Positions 31,644-41,567 are shown, counted from the first letter of the stretch. The stretch: DNA of 64,000 nt from Paenibacillus nanensis (GCF_003583765.1 NZ_QXQA01000023.1:1-64000); one strand, 5' to 3'. Program-made: numbers and translations. Notes: generated from the letters alone by a model not told the origin.

Positions 31644-32189
31644 ATGGTATACAACATTCGAGGACAACGCTTTCAGGTGACAGAAGCTTTGAGAGAGTAC
31701 GTCGAGAAGAAACTTAATCGGTTGGAGAAATATTTTGACGCTCCGATCGCCTCCGAAATTACAGTAACGCTATCCGTGACGAAAGGACAACATACGGTAG
31801 AGGTGACGATCCCGCTGGTCGGCGTCATGCTCAGAGCCGAAGAGAGAAGCGATGACATGTACGCTTCAATCGATCTGGTGGTCGACAAGCTGGAGCGGCA
31901 AATCAGAAAACATAAGACGAAGGTCAACCGAAAATTCAGACAGGGCAGCGGCTCGAAAGCCTTGTTCCGTGAAGAAGGCTCCGCAGTCAGCGTGCTTGAG
32001 GAAGAGGATGAACTGGAGCTTGTCCGTACGAAACGGTTTACCCTGAAGCCGATGGACGTGGAGGAAGCGATTCTTCAGATGAATATGATTGGGCATAACT
32101 TCTTCGTCTTCTCGAACGCGGAGAGCAAGGAAGTAAGCGTCGTGTACAAGCGCAGCGACGGGAAATACGGCTTAATCGAACAAGGCTGA
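31644..32189 (+). CDS. hpf: Long-form ribosome hibernation promoting factor
   Basis: HPF dimerises 70S ribosomes into inactive 100S particles in stationary phase. The N-terminal S30AE domain (YNIRGQRFQVTEALREYVEKKLNRLEKYFD in part) binds the decoding centre; the C-terminal domain (KRFTLKPMDVEEAILQMNMIGHNFFVFSNAE in part) is the dimerisation domain that marks the long form. 181 residues. It lies upstream of secA as in most Bacillota, and it marks the return to GC-rich backbone codons. Confidence 0.95.
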   Translation: MVYNIRGQRFQVTEALREYVEKKLNRLEKYFDAPIASEITVTLSVTKGQHTVEVTIPLVGVMLRAEERSDDMYASIDLVVDKLERQIRKHKTKVNRKFRQGSGSKALFREEGSAVSVLEEEDELELVRTKRFTLKPMDVEEAILQMNMIGHNFFVFSNAESKEVSVVYKRSDGKYGLIEQG

Positions 32190-32229
32190 CACCTAAGGCG
32201 AAACTCATAAAATAACCCATATACAACCA

Positions 32230-32260
32230 ACAGCCCTGCCCGCGAAGGACAGGGCTTTTC
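32230..32260 (+). terminator. Terminator of hpf
   Basis: AGCCCTG pairs with CAGGGCT and is followed by TTTTC. Confidence 0.7.
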
Positions 32261-32278
32261 ATTTGCCTGTCCCCGACA

Positions 32279-32307
32279 TTGCGACAGGTCCTACAAACTG
32301 TTACAAT
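32279..32307 (+). promoter_or_regulatory. Sigma-A promoter of secA
   Basis: TTGCGA (32279-32284), 17 bases, TACAAT (32302-32307). Confidence 0.55.
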
Positions 32308-32345
32308 CTTAAACAAATAGCTTACTACCGAAAGAGGGGAATACC

Positions 32346-34859
32346 ATGCTCGGACTGGTGAAGAAAATATTCGGAGACGCGAACGAGCGCGAGGTAAAGC
32401 GTCTGCAGAAGATGGTAGACGAAATTAATGGCATGGAGTCGAAGTTTACGCCGCTCACGGATGATGAGCTGCGCGCGAAGACAAGTGAGTTTAAAGCGCG
32501 GCTGGAGAAGGGCGAGGAACTGAACGATATTTTGCCGGAAGCTTTTGCGACAGTGCGCGAGGCGTCCAAGCGAGTTCTGGGCATGCGCCATTTCGACGTG
32601 CAATTAATGGGCGGTATTGTGCTGCATGAGGGCAAGATCGCGGAGATGAAGACCGGTGAAGGTAAAACGCTGGTGGCGACGCTGCCGGTTTATTTGAACG
32701 CGCTGCTCGGCAAAGGCGTGCACGTTGTAACGGTCAACGGATACCTGGCGGAGCGCGACAGCAAGATCATGGGCGAGCTGTACAATTTCTTGGGCATGAC
32801 GGTCGGCTGTAACCTGCACGGCCTGACGCACGCAGAGAAGCAAGCCGCTTACGCTTGCGATATTACGTACGGAACGAACAACGAATTTGGTTTCGACTAT
32901 CTGCGCGACAACATGGTGCTCTACAAGGAGCAGATGGTGCAGCGTCCTCTTTACTATTCCATTATTGACGAAGTGGACTCCATCCTGATCGACGAGGCGA
33001 GAACGCCGCTTATTATTTCCGGACAAGCTGCCAAGTCGACGGAGCTGTATCATGCTGCGGACCGTTTTGTCAGCCGGCTTAAGGCAGAGGAAGATTATAC
33101 GGTCGATGTGAAGCTTCGTAACGTCATTCTGACGGAAGCGGGCGTGGAGAAGGCGGAACGGGCTTTCGGCATCGAGAACTTGTACGATCACGCTAACGTG
33201 CTCATTAACCATCATATTCAACAAGCGCTCAAGGCGAATGTCATTATGAGACGAGACGTGGATTACGTCGTTCAAGAAGACGAAGTCGTCATTGTCGACG
33301 AATTTACGGGCCGCCTGATGGCTGGCCGCCGCTATAGCGACGGATTGCATCAAGCGATTGAGGCCAAAGAGCAATTGAAGGTACAGAACGAAAGCATGAC
33401 GCTGGCGACGATTACGTTCCAGAACTACTTCCGGATGTACCGTAAGCTGGCGGGTATGACAGGTACGGCGAAGACGGAGGAAGAAGAGTTTCGTAAAATT
33501 TACGGCCTCGACGTTATTCAAGTGCCGACGAACCGTCCGAATATCCGGAAGGACATCCCGGATGTCGTGTACAAGACGGAGAACGGCAAGTTCAAGGCGG
33601 TTGTAGAGGAAATTGTGCAGCGCCACGCGAACAAGCAGCCGGTGCTTGTCGGCACAATCTCGATCGAGAACTCCGAGAAGCTGTCGGAGATGCTCAAGCG
33701 CAGAGGCGTGCAGCATAAAGTATTGAACGCGAAGTTCCACGCGGAAGAGGCGGAGATTATTTCTCGCGCGGGTCAACCGGGCGCGGTAACGATCGCGACG
33801 AACATGGCCGGACGCGGTACGGACATTCTGCTTGGCGAAGGTGTAGCGGAGCTTGGCGGTCTGCATATCATTGGTACGGAGCGCCATGAGAGCAGACGGA
33901 TCGACAACCAGCTGCGCGGCCGCGCGGGACGTCAAGGCGACCCGGGCTCCTCGCAATTTTACCTGTCGCTTCAAGACGAGCTGATGCGCCGCTTCGGCTC
34001 CGACAATATTATGGCGATGATGGACCGTCTTGGCCTCGACGAGGATCAGCCGATCGAAAGCCGGATGATTTCCAGAGCAGTCGAGTCCGCGCAGAAGCGG
34101 GTAGAAGGCAGCAACTTTGACACGCGGAAAGTGGTCCTGCAATATGATGACGTGATGAACCAGCAGCGTGAGGTGATCTATAAGCAGCGCCGTGACATCC
34201 TGGAGTCCGAGGATATCCGCGGCGAGGTTATGGAGATGATCAAGCCTGTTGTGGAGCGCATGGTAGAGGCTCATTGTCCGGAGGATATTCCGGAGGAGTG
34301 GGAACACCAAGCGATTGTGGACTACGCGCACGCGAACCTGCTTGAGGAAGGCTCGATTTCCAAGAATGACATCTGGGGCAAAGAGAAGGAAGAGATCGTC
34401 GAATTCCTGCTTGGCAAAATTACCGAGCTGTACGACAGACGCGAAGAAATGCTTGGCGCCGAAACGATGCGCGAATTCGAGAAGGTTGTCGTGCTTCGCG
34501 CGGTAGACAGCAAGTGGATGGATCATATCGACGCGATGGATCAGCTGCGTCAAGGTATCCACCTTCGCGCTTACGGCGGCACGGATCCGCTGCGCGAGTA
34601 CCAGTTCGAAGGCTACGAAATGTTCAAGGAAATGATCGAGTCGATCCAAGAGGAAGTCTCGAAATATATTATGAAAGCTCGCGTCGAGAGCAACCTGGAG
34701 CGTCAGGAAGTCGTAAAAGGCCAAACGACGTCGACAAGCGGCGGCGGCGAGCAGGCGGAGAAGCGTCCGGTGAAACGCCAGGCAGTGGCGGGGCGGAACG
34801 ACATGTGCCCTTGCGGAAGCGGCAAGAAATACAAGCAATGCCATGGTGCCGGACAGTAA
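32346..34859 (+). CDS. secA: SecA, preprotein translocase ATPase
   Basis: The motor that pushes unfolded preproteins through SecYEG. It has MLGLVKKIFGDANEREVKRL at the start, Walker A MKTGEGKTLVA, DEVDSILIDEARTPL, the helicase motif GRAGRQGDPGSSQFYLSL and the C-terminal zinc-binding CPCGSGKKYKQCHG. The 837-residue length fits SecA1. It is followed after 24 bases by prfB, the usual neighbour in Bacillota. Confidence 0.98.
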   Translation: MLGLVKKIFGDANEREVKRLQKMVDEINGMESKFTPLTDDELRAKTSEFKARLEKGEELNDILPEAFATVREASKRVLGMRHFDVQLMGGIVLHEGKIAEMKTGEGKTLVATLPVYLNALLGKGVHVVTVNGYLAERDSKIMGELYNFLGMTVGCNLHGLTHAEKQAAYACDITYGTNNEFGFDYLRDNMVLYKEQMVQRPLYYSIIDEVDSILIDEARTPLIISGQAAKSTELYHAADRFVSRLKAEEDYTVDVKLRNVILTEAGVEKAERAFGIENLYDHANVLINHHIQQALKANVIMRRDVDYVVQEDEVVIVDEFTGRLMAGRRYSDGLHQAIEAKEQLKVQNESMTLATITFQNYFRMYRKLAGMTGTAKTEEEEFRKIYGLDVIQVPTNRPNIRKDIPDVVYKTENGKFKAVVEEIVQRHANKQPVLVGTISIENSEKLSEMLKRRGVQHKVLNAKFHAEEAEIISRAGQPGAVTIATNMAGRGTDILLGEGVAELGGLHIIGTERHESRRIDNQLRGRAGRQGDPGSSQFYLSLQDELMRRFGSDNIMAMMDRLGLDEDQPIESRMISRAVESAQKRVEGSNFDTRKVVLQYDDVMNQQREVIYKQRRDILESEDIRGEVMEMIKPVVERMVEAHCPEDIPEEWEHQAIVDYAHANLLEEGSISKNDIWGKEKEEIVEFLLGKITELYDRREEMLGAETMREFEKVVVLRAVDSKWMDHIDAMDQLRQGIHLRAYGGTDPLREYQFEGYEMFKEMIESIQEEVSKYIMKARVESNLERQEVVKGQTTSTSGGGEQAEKRPVKRQAVAGRNDMCPCGSGKKYKQCHGAGQ

Positions 34860-34883
34860 TAGAATTTGAGGTGAAGCTAAGCC

Positions 34884-35991
34884 ATGCTGGATATATCAGT
34901 GAAGCAAGATTTGCGCGAAACGGCGAAGCGTCTCCAAGAGCTCAGGGGGTCTCTTTGACTTAGACCTGAAGCAGGAGATGATCGCAAACTTCGAAGAGAA
35001 GATGTCGATGCCTGATTTTTGGGATGACAATGAGCGCGCGCAAAGCATTATTTCGGAATTGAACGCGGTGAAATCGGTCGTGGAGCAATACGACCGGCTG
35101 AATAACGATCAGGAGGAGCTCCAGATGATGCTGGAGCTCGCCGAAGAAGAGAACGACGAAGCGATGCAGACGGAAGTGGCGGAGGGCGTCTCCAAGCTGA
35201 CCGAGCGGGTATCCGCGTTCGAGCTGCAGCTTTTGCTGAACCAGCCGTACGATAAGCTGAACGCGATAGTAGAGCTTCATCCGGGCGCGGGCGGAACGGA
35301 GTCCCAGGACTGGGGCATGATGCTTTACCGGATGTACACCCGCTGGGCCGAGAAAAAAGGCTTTAAGGTGGAAGTGCTCGACTATCAGGACGGCGATGAG
35401 GCGGGGATCAAAAGCGTTACGATGCTGATCAAGGGCTACAACGCTTATGGATATCTGAAGGCCGAGAAAGGCGTTCACCGCCTGGTCCGCATCTCGCCGT
35501 TCGATTCGGCGGGCCGCCGCCATACGTCGTTTGCATCTTGCGACGTTATGCCGGAAATCGATGACAATATTGAAATCGAAGTCCGCACGGAGGATTTGAA
35601 GGTCGACACGTACCGCGCCAGCGGCGCGGGCGGCCAGCACGTCAACAAGACGGAGTCGGCTATCCGGATCACGCATATCCCGACCGGCATCGTCGTCGCC
35701 TGCCAACAGGAGCGGTCGCAGATCGCCAACCGCGAACGCGCGATGAAGATGCTGAAGTCGAAGCTGTATGAGCGGAAGATCGAAGAGCAGATGAAGGAGC
35801 TTGCGGAAATTCGCGGCGTGCAATCGGATATTGCGTGGGGCAGCCAAATCCGCTCCTACGTGTTCCACCCGTATAGCATGGTGAAGGACCATCGTACGGG
35901 GATGGAGACGGGCAACGTCGGCGCTGTGATGGACGGCGACCTGGACGCCTTTATCGACGCGTATTTGCGCAATCAGATTCGTCAAGAGTAA
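34884..35991 (+). CDS. prfB: Peptide chain release factor 2 (programmed +1 frameshift)
   Basis: RF2 ends translation at UGA and UAA. It is encoded in two overlapping frames: 24 codons from ATG 34884 (behind GAGGTGAAG) reach an in-frame TGA at 34956-34958; skipping T34956 continues at GAC 34957 to the stop at 35991, giving about 368 residues. The domain order is normal, with SPF in RISPFDSAGRRHTSFAS (stop-codon recognition) and GAGGQHVNKTES (peptide release). The frameshift makes RF2 regulate itself and is conserved across bacteria. Confidence 0.97.
34944..34959 (+). promoter_or_regulatory. prfB +1 frameshift signal
   Basis: AGGGGG (34944-34949, Shine-Dalgarno-like) three bases before CTT TGA C. 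This is the classic RF2 recoding site: slow UGA decoding lets the ribosome slip one base. Confidence 0.95.
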
Positions 35992-36048
35992 CCAATGTAA
36001 AAAGGCGGCGTTTGGGTCGCCGAGTTATCATAATGCATAGCCTATAGG

Positions 36049-36088
36049 AAGAGTTCCGACACTGTAATGGTGTGGAACTCTTCTTTTT
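36049..36088 (+). terminator. Terminator of secA-prfB
   Basis: AAGAGTTCC(G)ACAC pairs with GTGTGGAACTCTT, followed by CTTTTT. Confidence 0.8.
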
Positions 36089-36108
36089 GGAATAAGGGGA
36101 TGATTTGA

Positions 36109-36993
36109 GTGCAAGTGGGAAAGATGAGACGCGGTGATCGGTTAAAGCAAACAAATCCAAAGGCTCAGCTGGTGTGGAATATGCTGCAGCTGCTGCTGGG
36201 CTCGCTGATCGTGGCGCTAAGCTTTAATTTGTTTTTGGTGCCGAACGGCATAGCCTCGGGCGGCGTGTCCGGCATATCGATTCTGGTGCAGGAGCTGACG
36301 GGGATTATGCCGGCCCTGACGCAGTGGGCGCTGAACATCCCGCTATTTATCGCGGGGCTGCTGCTGCTTGGCAAAAAGTTCGGAGCGAAGACGCTGCTCG
36401 GCACGGTCGTGCTGCCTTTGTTTGTTTTGCTTACGGCGCATATGCCGGCGCCGACGGATAATCCGATATTGGCCGCGATCTACGGCGGCATCGGGGTTGG
36501 ACTTGGTCTGGGTCTCGTGTTCAGAGGAGGCGGCTCGACGGGCGGGCTGGACTTGGCGGCGCAGATTCTGCACCGGTATACGGGCTTGCCGTACAGCCTG
36601 GCCGTTGTATGCTTCGACGGCTGCGTCATTATTGCGGCAGGCATTATCTTTTCGCCGGAGGTGTCGCTCTACGCGCTTATTGCTTTGTTCGTGACGAGCA
36701 AAACGATCGATTTTGTGCAAAACGGCTTGCAGCTCTCCAAGGTCGCTTTCATTATTAGCGAGCGGACGGAGGAAGTGGCGGAAGCGATTTTGCATGATTT
36801 GGACCGCGGTTTAACGCGGCTGGATGGTCACGGCGGTTATACAGGAGCGGGCAGAACAGTGCTGATGGTCGTTGTCGGGCAAAATGAAGTGCCGAAGCTG
36901 AAGCAGCTGGTCCGGGCGATCGATTCGGGCGCTTTTGTCATTATCAGCAATACGGCGGAGGTTCTGGGGCAAGGGTTTAAGCTGGAGAGCTGA
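36109..36993 (+). CDS. YitT family membrane protein
   Basis: A 294-residue protein with about five to six hydrophobic segments (residues 25-180; LLLGSLIVALSFNLFLVPNGIASGG, GGIGVGLGLGLVFRGGGSTGG) and a C-terminal soluble DUF2179 domain (ISERTEEVAEAILHDLDRGLTRL). The family is widespread in Bacillota and its transport role is not established. Start candidates are GTG 36109 (nine bases after AAGGGG), GTG 36115 and ATG 36124. It stands alone between prfB and the arginine genes. Confidence 0.85.
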   Translation: MQVGKMRRGDRLKQTNPKAQLVWNMLQLLLGSLIVALSFNLFLVPNGIASGGVSGISILVQELTGIMPALTQWALNIPLFIAGLLLLGKKFGAKTLLGTVVLPLFVLLTAHMPAPTDNPILAAIYGGIGVGLGLGLVFRGGGSTGGLDLAAQILHRYTGLPYSLAVVCFDGCVIIAAGIIFSPEVSLYALIALFVTSKTIDFVQNGLQLSKVAFIISERTEEVAEAILHDLDRGLTRLDGHGGYTGAGRTVLMVVVGQNEVPKLKQLVRAIDSGAFVIISNTAEVLGQGFKLES

Positions 36994-37029
36994 TGCGGGA
37001 ATCGGCAAGGAAATCCAGGCGATAGATCA

Positions 37030-37064
37030 TTGTATTAATATTAATATCGCTGTATAATAATGCA
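37030..37064 (+). promoter_or_regulatory. argC promoter with two likely ArgR (ARG) boxes
   Basis: A promoter TTGTAT (37030-37035)-N17-TATAAT (37053-37058) is covered by two ARG-box-like sequences, TGTATTAATATTAATA (37031-37046) and TGTATAATAATGCA (37051-37064). Their starts are 20 bases apart, near the 21-base spacing known for tandem ArgR sites. Repression by ArgR with arginine is the expected control. Confidence 0.5.
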
Positions 37065-37201
37065 GACGAACTTATATTTCCAACCGCTACCGTTTGATGT
37101 ACAATTAAAAGTTGTAGCTGAAATATTCAGATTTTTTTATGTACATAGAGATGATGCTGGCGAAGCAAGGCTTGCTTCGCGAGAGTGAGGAGAGATGCAG
37201 G

Positions 37202-38251
37202 ATGAGCAAGAAGATAGGCGTAGCGATCGTCGGGTCAACCGGCTACGGCGGCGTTGAGTTGATACGTTTGTTGGCATCGCATCCGCTGGCGGAGGTGACC
37301 TCGGTCATTTCGTCCTCCAGCGCGGGTACGCCGATTACGGAAGGTTATCCGCATTTAACGGGCATCCATGAAGAGCTGCTTGACGATGTGGACGCGGCGA
37401 CGATTAAATCGAAGGCGGAGGTTGTCTTTTTGGCGACGCCTCCTGCCGTAGCTTCAAAGCTCGCTCCCGAGCTGCTTGAGGCTGGGCTGAAGGTCATTGA
37501 CCTGTCGGGCGACTTCCGTCTGAAGGACCCGGCTTTGTATGAAGCGTGGTATAAGAAGCCTGCCGCGGATGAGCAGTATTTGAAGCAGGCCGTGTTCGGG
37601 CTGGCTGAGATTTACGGCGACAATGTGAAAGGCGCGTCGTTTATTTCCAACCCGGGCTGTTACCCGACGGCGACGCTGCTGGGACTGATCCCTGCGGTAA
37701 AAGAAGGCTTCATCGATCCGTCTACGATTATTATCGACGCGAAATCCGGCGTATCCGGCGCGGGCAGAGGCGCTTCGCTCGGCACTCATTATTCCGAATT
37801 GAACGAAAATTTCAAAGCGTATAAAGTGAACCAGCATCAGCACATTCCGGAGATCGAGATGGTGCTGTCGGACGCGGCGGGCGCGCCGGTCGTCACGACG
37901 TTTACGACGCACCTCGTGCCGATGACGCGCGGCATTATGTCGACGATGTACGCAAGCGTGAAGGGCGAACGGTCGCAGAGCGATTTTATCGAGCTCTATA
38001 AAAGCTTCTATGCGGGCCGTCCATTCGTGCGTATTCGTCCGGAAGGCCAGTGGCCGGCGACGAAGGAAGTATGGGGCTCCAATTATTGCGACATCGGCTT
38101 TGCGCTCGACAAGCGCACGAACCGGATTACGATTGTATCGGTCATCGATAATCTGGTGAAAGGCGCGGCGGGTCAGGCGATTCAAAACCTCAACTTGATG
38201 ATGGGCTGGGAGGAGACGCTCGGTCTGCAGTTTGTTCCTGTTTATCCGTAA
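37202..38251 (+). CDS. argC: ArgC, N-acetyl-gamma-glutamyl-phosphate reductase
   Basis: Third step of arginine synthesis: reduces N-acetylglutamyl phosphate to the semialdehyde. It has the NADP motif AIVGSTGYGGVELIRLL, the catalytic cysteine in SNPGCYPTATLLGL, and HQHIPEIE. ATG 37202 is used because it gives MSKKIGVAIVG and follows GAGGAGAG; the longer frame from 37139 has no family counterpart. 349 residues. It is the first gene of the arg cluster. Confidence 0.96.
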   Translation: MSKKIGVAIVGSTGYGGVELIRLLASHPLAEVTSVISSSSAGTPITEGYPHLTGIHEELLDDVDAATIKSKAEVVFLATPPAVASKLAPELLEAGLKVIDLSGDFRLKDPALYEAWYKKPAADEQYLKQAVFGLAEIYGDNVKGASFISNPGCYPTATLLGLIPAVKEGFIDPSTIIIDAKSGVSGAGRGASLGTHYSELNENFKAYKVNQHQHIPEIEMVLSDAAGAPVVTTFTTHLVPMTRGIMSTMYASVKGERSQSDFIELYKSFYAGRPFVRIRPEGQWPATKEVWGSNYCDIGFALDKRTNRITIVSVIDNLVKGAAGQAIQNLNLMMGWEETLGLQFVPVYP

Positions 38252-38299
38252 GGCGATTACTTATATATACCCCCTGGTAAAAAGGAGATTGGACTCATA

Positions 38300-39544
38300 A
38301 TGGGACAGGACATCATTTCGTCGCAGCCGTTTAAAGTTGTGGAAGACGGCTCGATCACATCGCCGCAAGGCTTCCGCGCAGGCGGTCTTCATTGCGGTCT
38401 CAAAAAAACAACCCGCCACGATCTCGGTGCGATCGTCTGCGAGGTGCCTGCCGCGGCTGCGGGCGTATACACGACTAACGTGTTCCAAGCGGCGCCGATT
38501 AAGGTAACGAAGGAAAGCATCGGAGCGGGCGGCCTGCTGCGCGCGGTGCTGGTTAACAGCGGGAACGCGAATGCGTGCACGGGAGAGCAAGGCGAAGCGG
38601 ATGCTTATGAGATGCGCGCAAGATTCGCGGAAGCGATCGGCGTCACGGCGGAGCAAGTGGCGGTCGCTTCCACGGGCGTTATCGGCGAGAATTTGAAAAT
38701 GGATAAGGTTCGCTCCGGCATCGACAGCCTTCCTGCTCAGCTGACCGGAAGCATAGAAGGAGCAGACGGCTTCAGCCAGGCGATTCTGACGACGGATCTT
38801 GTCCAAAAGACGATATGCGTCGAGCTTGAGATCGACGGCAAGAAGGTCACGGTAGCCGGCGCAGCCAAAGGCTCCGGTATGATTCATCCGAACATGGCGA
38901 CGATGCTGGGCTTTGTGACAACCGACGCGAAGATCGGAAGCGAGGCGCTGCATACGCTGCTGCGTCAAGCGACCGACCTGACATTTAATATGATTACGGT
39001 AGACGGCGACACCAGCACGAATGATATGCTCGTTGCGATGGCAAGCGGACTTGCCGGCAATGACGAGCTTACTCCGCACCATAAGGGCTGGGACGCGTTC
39101 GCCGCGGCTCTGCGTTATGTATGCGAGGTGCTGGCGAAGGCGATCGCGCGCGATGGCGAAGGCGCGACGAAGCTGGTCGAGGTGCAGGTGCGCGGCGCGG
39201 TGAGCGATGAAGCGGCTGCCGCGATCGCGAAGACGGTTATTGGCTCTTCGCTCGTGAAATCGGCGGTATTCGGCGCGGACGCGAACTGGGGCCGCATTAT
39301 CGCGGCGGTTGGCCGCGCAGGCCAGCCAGTGAACCCGGCGACGGTCGACATTCGCATCGGCGACATTGTGACGCTTGAGCAATCCCGTCCTGTAGCGTTC
39401 GACGAGGAGCTTGCTTTGGAATATTTGAAAGGCGATACGGTCGTAATCGGAGTGGATCTGCATATGGGAGAAGGCGCGGCGACAGCTTGGGGCTGCGACT
39501 TGACCTATGATTACGTCCGCATTAACGCGGCGTACCGCACGTAA
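38300..39544 (+). CDS. argJ: ArgJ, bifunctional ornithine acetyltransferase/N-acetylglutamate synthase
   Basis: Recycles the acetyl group from N-acetylornithine to glutamate; bifunctional forms also start the pathway with acetyl-CoA. The self-cleavage site is in NMATMLGFVTTDA (cleavage before the Thr after MA). Other family parts are GSGMIHPN, DGDTSTND and the C-terminal GCDLTYDYVRINAAYRT. 414 residues. No separate argA or argE is present in the window, which fits the cyclic pathway. Confidence 0.96.
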   Translation: MGQDIISSQPFKVVEDGSITSPQGFRAGGLHCGLKKTTRHDLGAIVCEVPAAAAGVYTTNVFQAAPIKVTKESIGAGGLLRAVLVNSGNANACTGEQGEADAYEMRARFAEAIGVTAEQVAVASTGVIGENLKMDKVRSGIDSLPAQLTGSIEGADGFSQAILTTDLVQKTICVELEIDGKKVTVAGAAKGSGMIHPNMATMLGFVTTDAKIGSEALHTLLRQATDLTFNMITVDGDTSTNDMLVAMASGLAGNDELTPHHKGWDAFAAALRYVCEVLAKAIARDGEGATKLVEVQVRGAVSDEAAAAIAKTVIGSSLVKSAVFGADANWGRIIAAVGRAGQPVNPATVDIRIGDIVTLEQSRPVAFDEELALEYLKGDTVVIGVDLHMGEGAATAWGCDLTYDYVRINAAYRT

Positions 39545-39578
39545 GCGGACAGCGGCGGGGATAGGAGAAGAAGCGGCG

Positions 39579-40382
39579 ATGGAACAACGGTTTGTCATGA
39601 AATGCGGCGGCAGCACGCTTGCGGCGCTGCCGGATGAGTTTTTCGGGGAGCTGCGCGAGCTGCAGCGCTCCGGCGTAAAGCCGGTCATCGTGCACGGCGG
39701 CGGTCCGGCCATTTCGGAGACGCTGACGAAGCTGGGCATCGAGACGGAATTTGTAAATGGCCTGCGCAAGACGAACGACGACGTCCTGGATGTCGTGGAG
39801 ATGGTGCTGGCGGGACACATCAACAAAGAGATCGTCCGGAAGATCGGGTTGAACGGCGCCCAGGCGCTCGGCTTATCCGGCGTGGACGGCGGCTTGATTC
39901 AGGCGAAGCCGGTGGCGAATGCAGACGAGATCGGATTCGTAGGCGACGTAACGGATGTGAAGGCGGGCATCATCGAAGGCGTTATGGCGATGGACTATAT
40001 TCCAGTCATCGCGCCGATCGGCATCGATGCCAGCGGCCAGCGTTATAACATTAACGCCGATACGGCGGCCGGCGCGGTAGCGTCCCATCTCGGGGTCGAG
40101 CGGATGATCGTCGTAACGGATGTGCCGGGGATTATGAAGACGGTAAACGGCGAGAAGAAAGTCCTTCCTTCGGTTTCCGTAGAGGAAATCGAAGAGATGA
40201 TCGCATCCGGCGAAATTTACGGCGGTATGATTCCGAAGGTTAGAGCGGCCATTCAGTGCATCCAAGGCAAGGTGCGCGAGGTTGTTATCGTGAGCGGACA
40301 AGAGGCCGGCGTGCTGACGCGCGCGGTGCGCGAAGGCGGAGTCGGCACCAGCATCGTACAAAGCAAGGAAGGGCGGGTGTAA
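39579..40382 (+). CDS. argB: ArgB, acetylglutamate kinase
   Basis: Phosphorylates N-acetylglutamate. Family motifs are FVMKCGGSTL at the N-terminus, VIVHGGGPAISETL and NADTAAGAVASHLG. ATG 39579 behind AGGAGAAGAAG gives a 267-residue protein; the frame from 39507 overlaps argJ. It lacks the long N-terminal helix found in many arginine-inhibited kinases, but feedback behaviour cannot be decided from that alone. Confidence 0.95.
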   Translation: MEQRFVMKCGGSTLAALPDEFFGELRELQRSGVKPVIVHGGGPAISETLTKLGIETEFVNGLRKTNDDVLDVVEMVLAGHINKEIVRKIGLNGAQALGLSGVDGGLIQAKPVANADEIGFVGDVTDVKAGIIEGVMAMDYIPVIAPIGIDASGQRYNINADTAAGAVASHLGVERMIVVTDVPGIMKTVNGEKKVLPSVSVEEIEEMIASGEIYGGMIPKVRAAIQCIQGKVREVVIVSGQEAGVLTRAVREGGVGTSIVQSKEGRV

Positions 40383-40385
40383 TTA

Positions 40386-41567
40386 ATGAGCGACAATCAA
40401 ACGGCGACGGCCGCGGCATCGCTGCTGCCTACATACGCGCGTTTTCCCATTACGCTGGTGAAGGGCGAAGGAAGCCGAGTGTGGGACGACGCGGGGAACC
40501 GGTATTTAGATTTTGTGAGCGGCATTGCGGTTACGAACCTCGGCCATGCTCCGGCGCGCATTAAGGAAGCGCTGGTAAAGCAGCTGGACCAGCTGTGGCA
40601 TGTGTCGAACTTGTTCCAAATTCCGAATCAGGCAGAGGCAGCCAAGCTGCTCACGGATAACAGTTGCGGCGACGCGGTGTTCTTCTGCAATTCGGGCGCG
40701 GAGGCGAACGAGGCGGCCATTAAGCTGGCTCGCCGCTATCAGCAGCTTGTGCAGAAGAACGGGCGCTATGAGATCATTACCTTCGAGCAATCGTTCCATG
40801 GCCGCACGCTTGCGACTTTGACGGCGACCGGACAAGCGAAGGTGAAGGAAGGCTTTGCGCCGCTGCCGGAAGGCTTTACGACGATCCGGCTGAACGATAT
40901 GGCGGCGCTTGAGGCGGCCGTCAGCGGCAAAACGGCGGCTGTCATGCTAGAGCTGGTGCAGGCTGAGGGCGGCATTCATCCGGTCGACCGCGAATATATC
41001 AAGCAGGTCGCGGAGCTTTGCAAGCGCGAGGGCATCCTGCTGATCGTCGATGAGATCCAGACGGGCATGGGACGCACAGGCAAGCTGTTCGCGTATGAGC
41101 ATTTCGGCATCGAGCCGGATATTTTTACGCTGGCGAAGGGACTCGGCAGCGGCTTCCCGGTCGGCGCGATGGTCGCGAAGGAGAAGCTGCGCGAAGGCTT
41201 CACCGCCGGCAGCCACGGCTCGACCTTCGGCGGCACGCCGATCGCGACGGCGGTTGTGAAAGCGACGGTCGAGACAATTGTGGGCGAAAGCCTTCCTGCG
41301 AGAGCGGCGGAGCAAGGCGAATACTTGATGGCGCAGCTTCGCGAGAAGCTGGCGGGATCGAGCTTTGCGCAGGAAGTGCGCGGACTCGGCCTGCTCGTCG
41401 GCATCGAGTGCGCGGGTCCGGTGGGGGACATCATCTCCGCCGCGCAGAAGAAAGGGCTGCTCGTCCTAAGCGCCGGCCCGAATGTGTTGCGGCTGCTGCC
41501 TAACTTGCTCGTAACGAAAGAAGAAATCGATGAAGCGGTGGCCATCTTGGCGGAGCTGCTGGCATAA
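40386..41567 (+). CDS. argD: ArgD, acetylornithine aminotransferase
   Basis: A PLP-dependent class III aminotransferase converting acetylglutamate semialdehyde to acetylornithine. It shows the motifs FVSGIAVTNLGH, FFCNSGAEANEAAIKLAR, QSFHGRT, LIVDEIQTGMGRTG and the PLP lysine in TLAKGLGSGFP. 393 residues. It starts three bases after argB and ends at the hairpin repeat array. Confidence 0.95.
   Translation: MSDNQTATAAASLLPTYARFPITLVKGEGSRVWDDAGNRYLDFVSGIAVTNLGHAPARIKEALVKQLDQLWHVSNLFQIPNQAEAAKLLTDNSCGDAVFFCNSGAEANEAAIKLARRYQQLVQKNGRYEIITFEQSFHGRTLATLTATGQAKVKEGFAPLPEGFTTIRLNDMAALEAAVSGKTAAVMLELVQAEGGIHPVDREYIKQVAELCKREGILLIVDEIQTGMGRTGKLFAYEHFGIEPDIFTLAKGLGSGFPVGAMVAKEKLREGFTAGSHGSTFGGTPIATAVVKATVETIVGESLPARAAEQGEYLMAQLREKLAGSSFAQEVRGLGLLVGIECAGPVGDIISAAQKKGLLVLSAGPNVLRLLPNLLVTKEEIDEAVAILAELLA

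Noticed and set aside
32604..34844. A 746-codon open frame antisense to secA
   Set aside because: Shadow of GC-rich codon use; no recognisable domain and no ribosome site. The same holds for antisense frames over prfB, argJ, argH and uvrB.
34884..35991. prfB as a frameshifted pseudogene
   Set aside because: The early TGA is in the classic recoding context and the rest of RF2 is intact.
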